A stretch of DNA of 63,292 bases, taken from an uncultured Spartobacteria bacterium (GTDB taxonomy: Bacteria > Verrucomicrobiota > Verrucomicrobiia > Chthoniobacterales > Chthoniobacteraceae). Of the stretch, positions 27,001 to 30,000 are shown one piece after another; within the stretch, counting starts at the first letter, position 1, and each line of letters opens with the position of its first letter. The notes under the pieces are model-generated. The model had not been told where the DNA came from. It did not search any database and worked only from the letters and a program-made list of their open reading frames with translations. The position numbers and the translations under genes are program-made. Where the stretch lies: contig CAIXGS010000010.1 of the NCBI GenBank assembly GCA_903919125.1, positions 1 through 63,292 on the forward strand, written 5' to 3'.

Positions 27001-30000
27001 ACCGTTAACGTCGACACGCGTACATCTACCGTAGAATCCGAGGTGATCGTAACGCTGCCCGTTCCGGTGCTGATAGCAGTGGTCCCAGCGAAGGCTGCGG
27101 TTCCGGCCCACACTTGCGCCATCCCAACGGGGAAGGGACTACCCGCGGTTCCATCCTCGAGAACCCCGTTGATGAAAGTCAGCGACCCGGTTCCCAGAGC
27201 GGTGGCAACACCAACCTTCAATGTACCAGCTGCGATGGTTGTCCCGCCGGTGTAAGTGTTAGCCGTGGGTAGGGTAAGTTTCCCAGCCCCTTTCTTAATG
27301 AGACCGCCCCCCGGCGAAGTCGCGGAGGTCAGGAAGGCTTGAGGAATGGTGACGTCGTATCCGTTGGTGTCGATCACTGCACCGCCGCTCTTCACGTAGG
27401 AGGATGTGATGGCGTCGATAAACACCGTGGAGGCGAGCGCCGCCTTCAAGACTCCACCGTTGAAGTTCATGGTTCCAGTGCCGGTTCCATTGGTGAAATT
27501 GCGCGCACTGACCAGGGTCCCGCCATCCAAATTAATAGTTCCGTCCCCACCGTAACCAGAAAGATAGACAGCTGCAAACGGGCTCGCAGCGCCCGGATCG
27601 AAAACGTTGATCACGGCGTTATCCTTGAGGGTGAGAACCCCTGTCCCAAACGCTGCCCCGCCCTGATCACCACCCCCTATGAACACCTTGCCGCTACCAG
27701 TTCCCAAATTTACTACGCTGTTACCAGCAATAGTGGTAGTTGCCGAACCTGCAACCCCATAACTTACCGCAAAATTACCGGCCGATCCCATCGAAACCGA
27801 GGAATCTACAATGTAAAGCGTTCCGCCAACTTGGCCGGCCAGCGTGCGGACACCCGTCATTGAGCCACCGCTCAAAATAAGGCTACCTCCCTTAACCCAA
27901 ACATCACCACTTACAGCGTTGGAGCCTGTCAGAGTCCAAGCACCTGTGCCCAGCTTGTTAAACCCTCCGGCTCCGGATAGATTACCGGAATACGTGGAGG
28001 AAAGATTCTTGCTGTTTCCAACCGTTAGAGTGACCGCCGCACTGGAATTGTTGTTCAACGTTAGATTGCTCGTTCCTGCAATCGCCCCGACCGTGTAAGC
28101 CGTGTAGGTTCCAAAGCGGAGACTGCCGCCGTTCAGTGTGAGCGTGCCTGAAGTCGCCACCGGCCCTAGTTCGTTCCCTGAAGCGCCACCAAGATTCAAT
28201 GTTCCCTGAGTCAGAGTAACTGCTCCAGTGAAGGTGTTATTCCCCGTCAACGACACCCAACCCGCGCCGGTTGCATTAATTGAAAGGGCTGTAGTGCCGG
28301 AAATCACCCCAGAATAAGTCAGTGTCCCAGAGGAAGCAGAAGTGATCTGAGCGCCACCAGCGGGAACTGCCCAAGCGCCGCTAAAAGTTGCGGAAGACGC
28401 ATTACTCGCAAGCGTAAGCTGCCCAGAACCAAGCGCGGAGGTGACCGACAAGGCGCCCGTGTAAGTTCCGCCAAAGGTGAGATTGCCATTGTAGGTTCCA
28501 ATCGAGGGCGCGCCGGAACCGTTGACGTTAACCACAAGGCCTCCCGTGTGGCCGAGTGCCCCGCTGAGGGTGACGCCGCCTGTGCTTTTGATGTTAAGCG
28601 TCAACTGACCGGAACCGGTGGTGGGGGCGGAAACGGTCAAAAGGGCGCTGCCGGTGGAGTTCAGCGTCAAACCAGACGCACCCACGGTCACCGAACCGCC
28701 ACTAATAGTCAGCGGGTTACTGTTAGATGCCTGCGTGATGAATTGGACGTTGGAACCGACGCCGCCCGTGATCTTGTTTATCCCGGTGCCTGTCCCAATG
28801 GGCGCACCGAGAATGCTGCCGTTATTAAACGTAATCCCGCCCGCGTTGTTGACCGGCAAGGTGTTAAATTCCACGTAAGGATTGGCGCTGCCAGCGGAAT
28901 TCGTCGCGGTGATGCTTCCTGTCCCAGTCACGCCGCCATTGAACTGTAACCAGCCATAGATGCCCAAAATGTTGCCTGGATTGCACTGCCCTAAAAGGAC
29001 GTCGGCAGAATTAAGATTAAGCGTCCCTGTGACGATCAAGGCCCAATTGGGTGTCGCGATCAGGTTCGTACCACTGCCGGAGACGGTGATATTATTCCCA
29101 ATTGTCGCATTCCCGCCGGCGCCACCTCCGAACTCACCCGCGTAAATCAGCGAGGCGTCAGCCGCCCCTGTACCGACAGTGATCAACCCAACGCCAGCCA
29201 TATCCGCGGCGGAGCTATTACTGGAAACGTTCTTCGTTGGGCTCCCAATTACCAAGGCACCGCTTTGGATTTCCACTGGCCCTGCGTAACTGGTGTTCGT
29301 CGCGTTCAGCACGATGGAGGAAGTCGGGCTGTTTTGAATCACCTTGGTGACGCTGGCGCCAATCGTTCCGTTCAAAATAGCCGCACCCTTCGTAGCAATA
29401 GAAGTCACAGTCCCCAAGACCACCGTTGAACCCGTCCCGATGTTAATAATGGAACCCGTAATATTAACGGCGTTGGAGAGCGTCAAAACCCCATCGCCAT
29501 TCGGTTGCAAAACGAGATTGCCGGCTCCACTGATTGCCCCAGAAAGAGTCATCGGTGCTGCACTCGCCACGACAAGATTTTTTCCCGCCGCACCGAGGGT
29601 GACCGCGCCGGAAAGCGTCAAAGCCCCCGAACCGCTTTGAAGCACAGAAGGAACATTCACCCCCAAAGCGCCCGAATAGGTGAGAGCCGACGTCGCCGAT
29701 CCTCCGAAATTGAGAGGCCCCGTCGCAGATGCCAAATTAGTGACTGTGTACGAACCAGTGCCGTTGCGGTTAAGGAAAGTCCCGCCGGTGTGACCGATCG
29801 CACCGGAAAGCGTGATTGAGCCGGTGCTGTTGACGTTGAGGGTCAAAGCGCCGGAACCAGTGGTGGGCGCGGAGACGGTCACGCCGGTGGCGGTGTTCAG
29901 ATTGAAAACGAGTCCGGCAGGGTTCACATTCACCGAACCAGTCTGGATGGTAACGGCGTTCACACTGCTCTGGTTGATCGAGGTGACGTTGGAACCGATC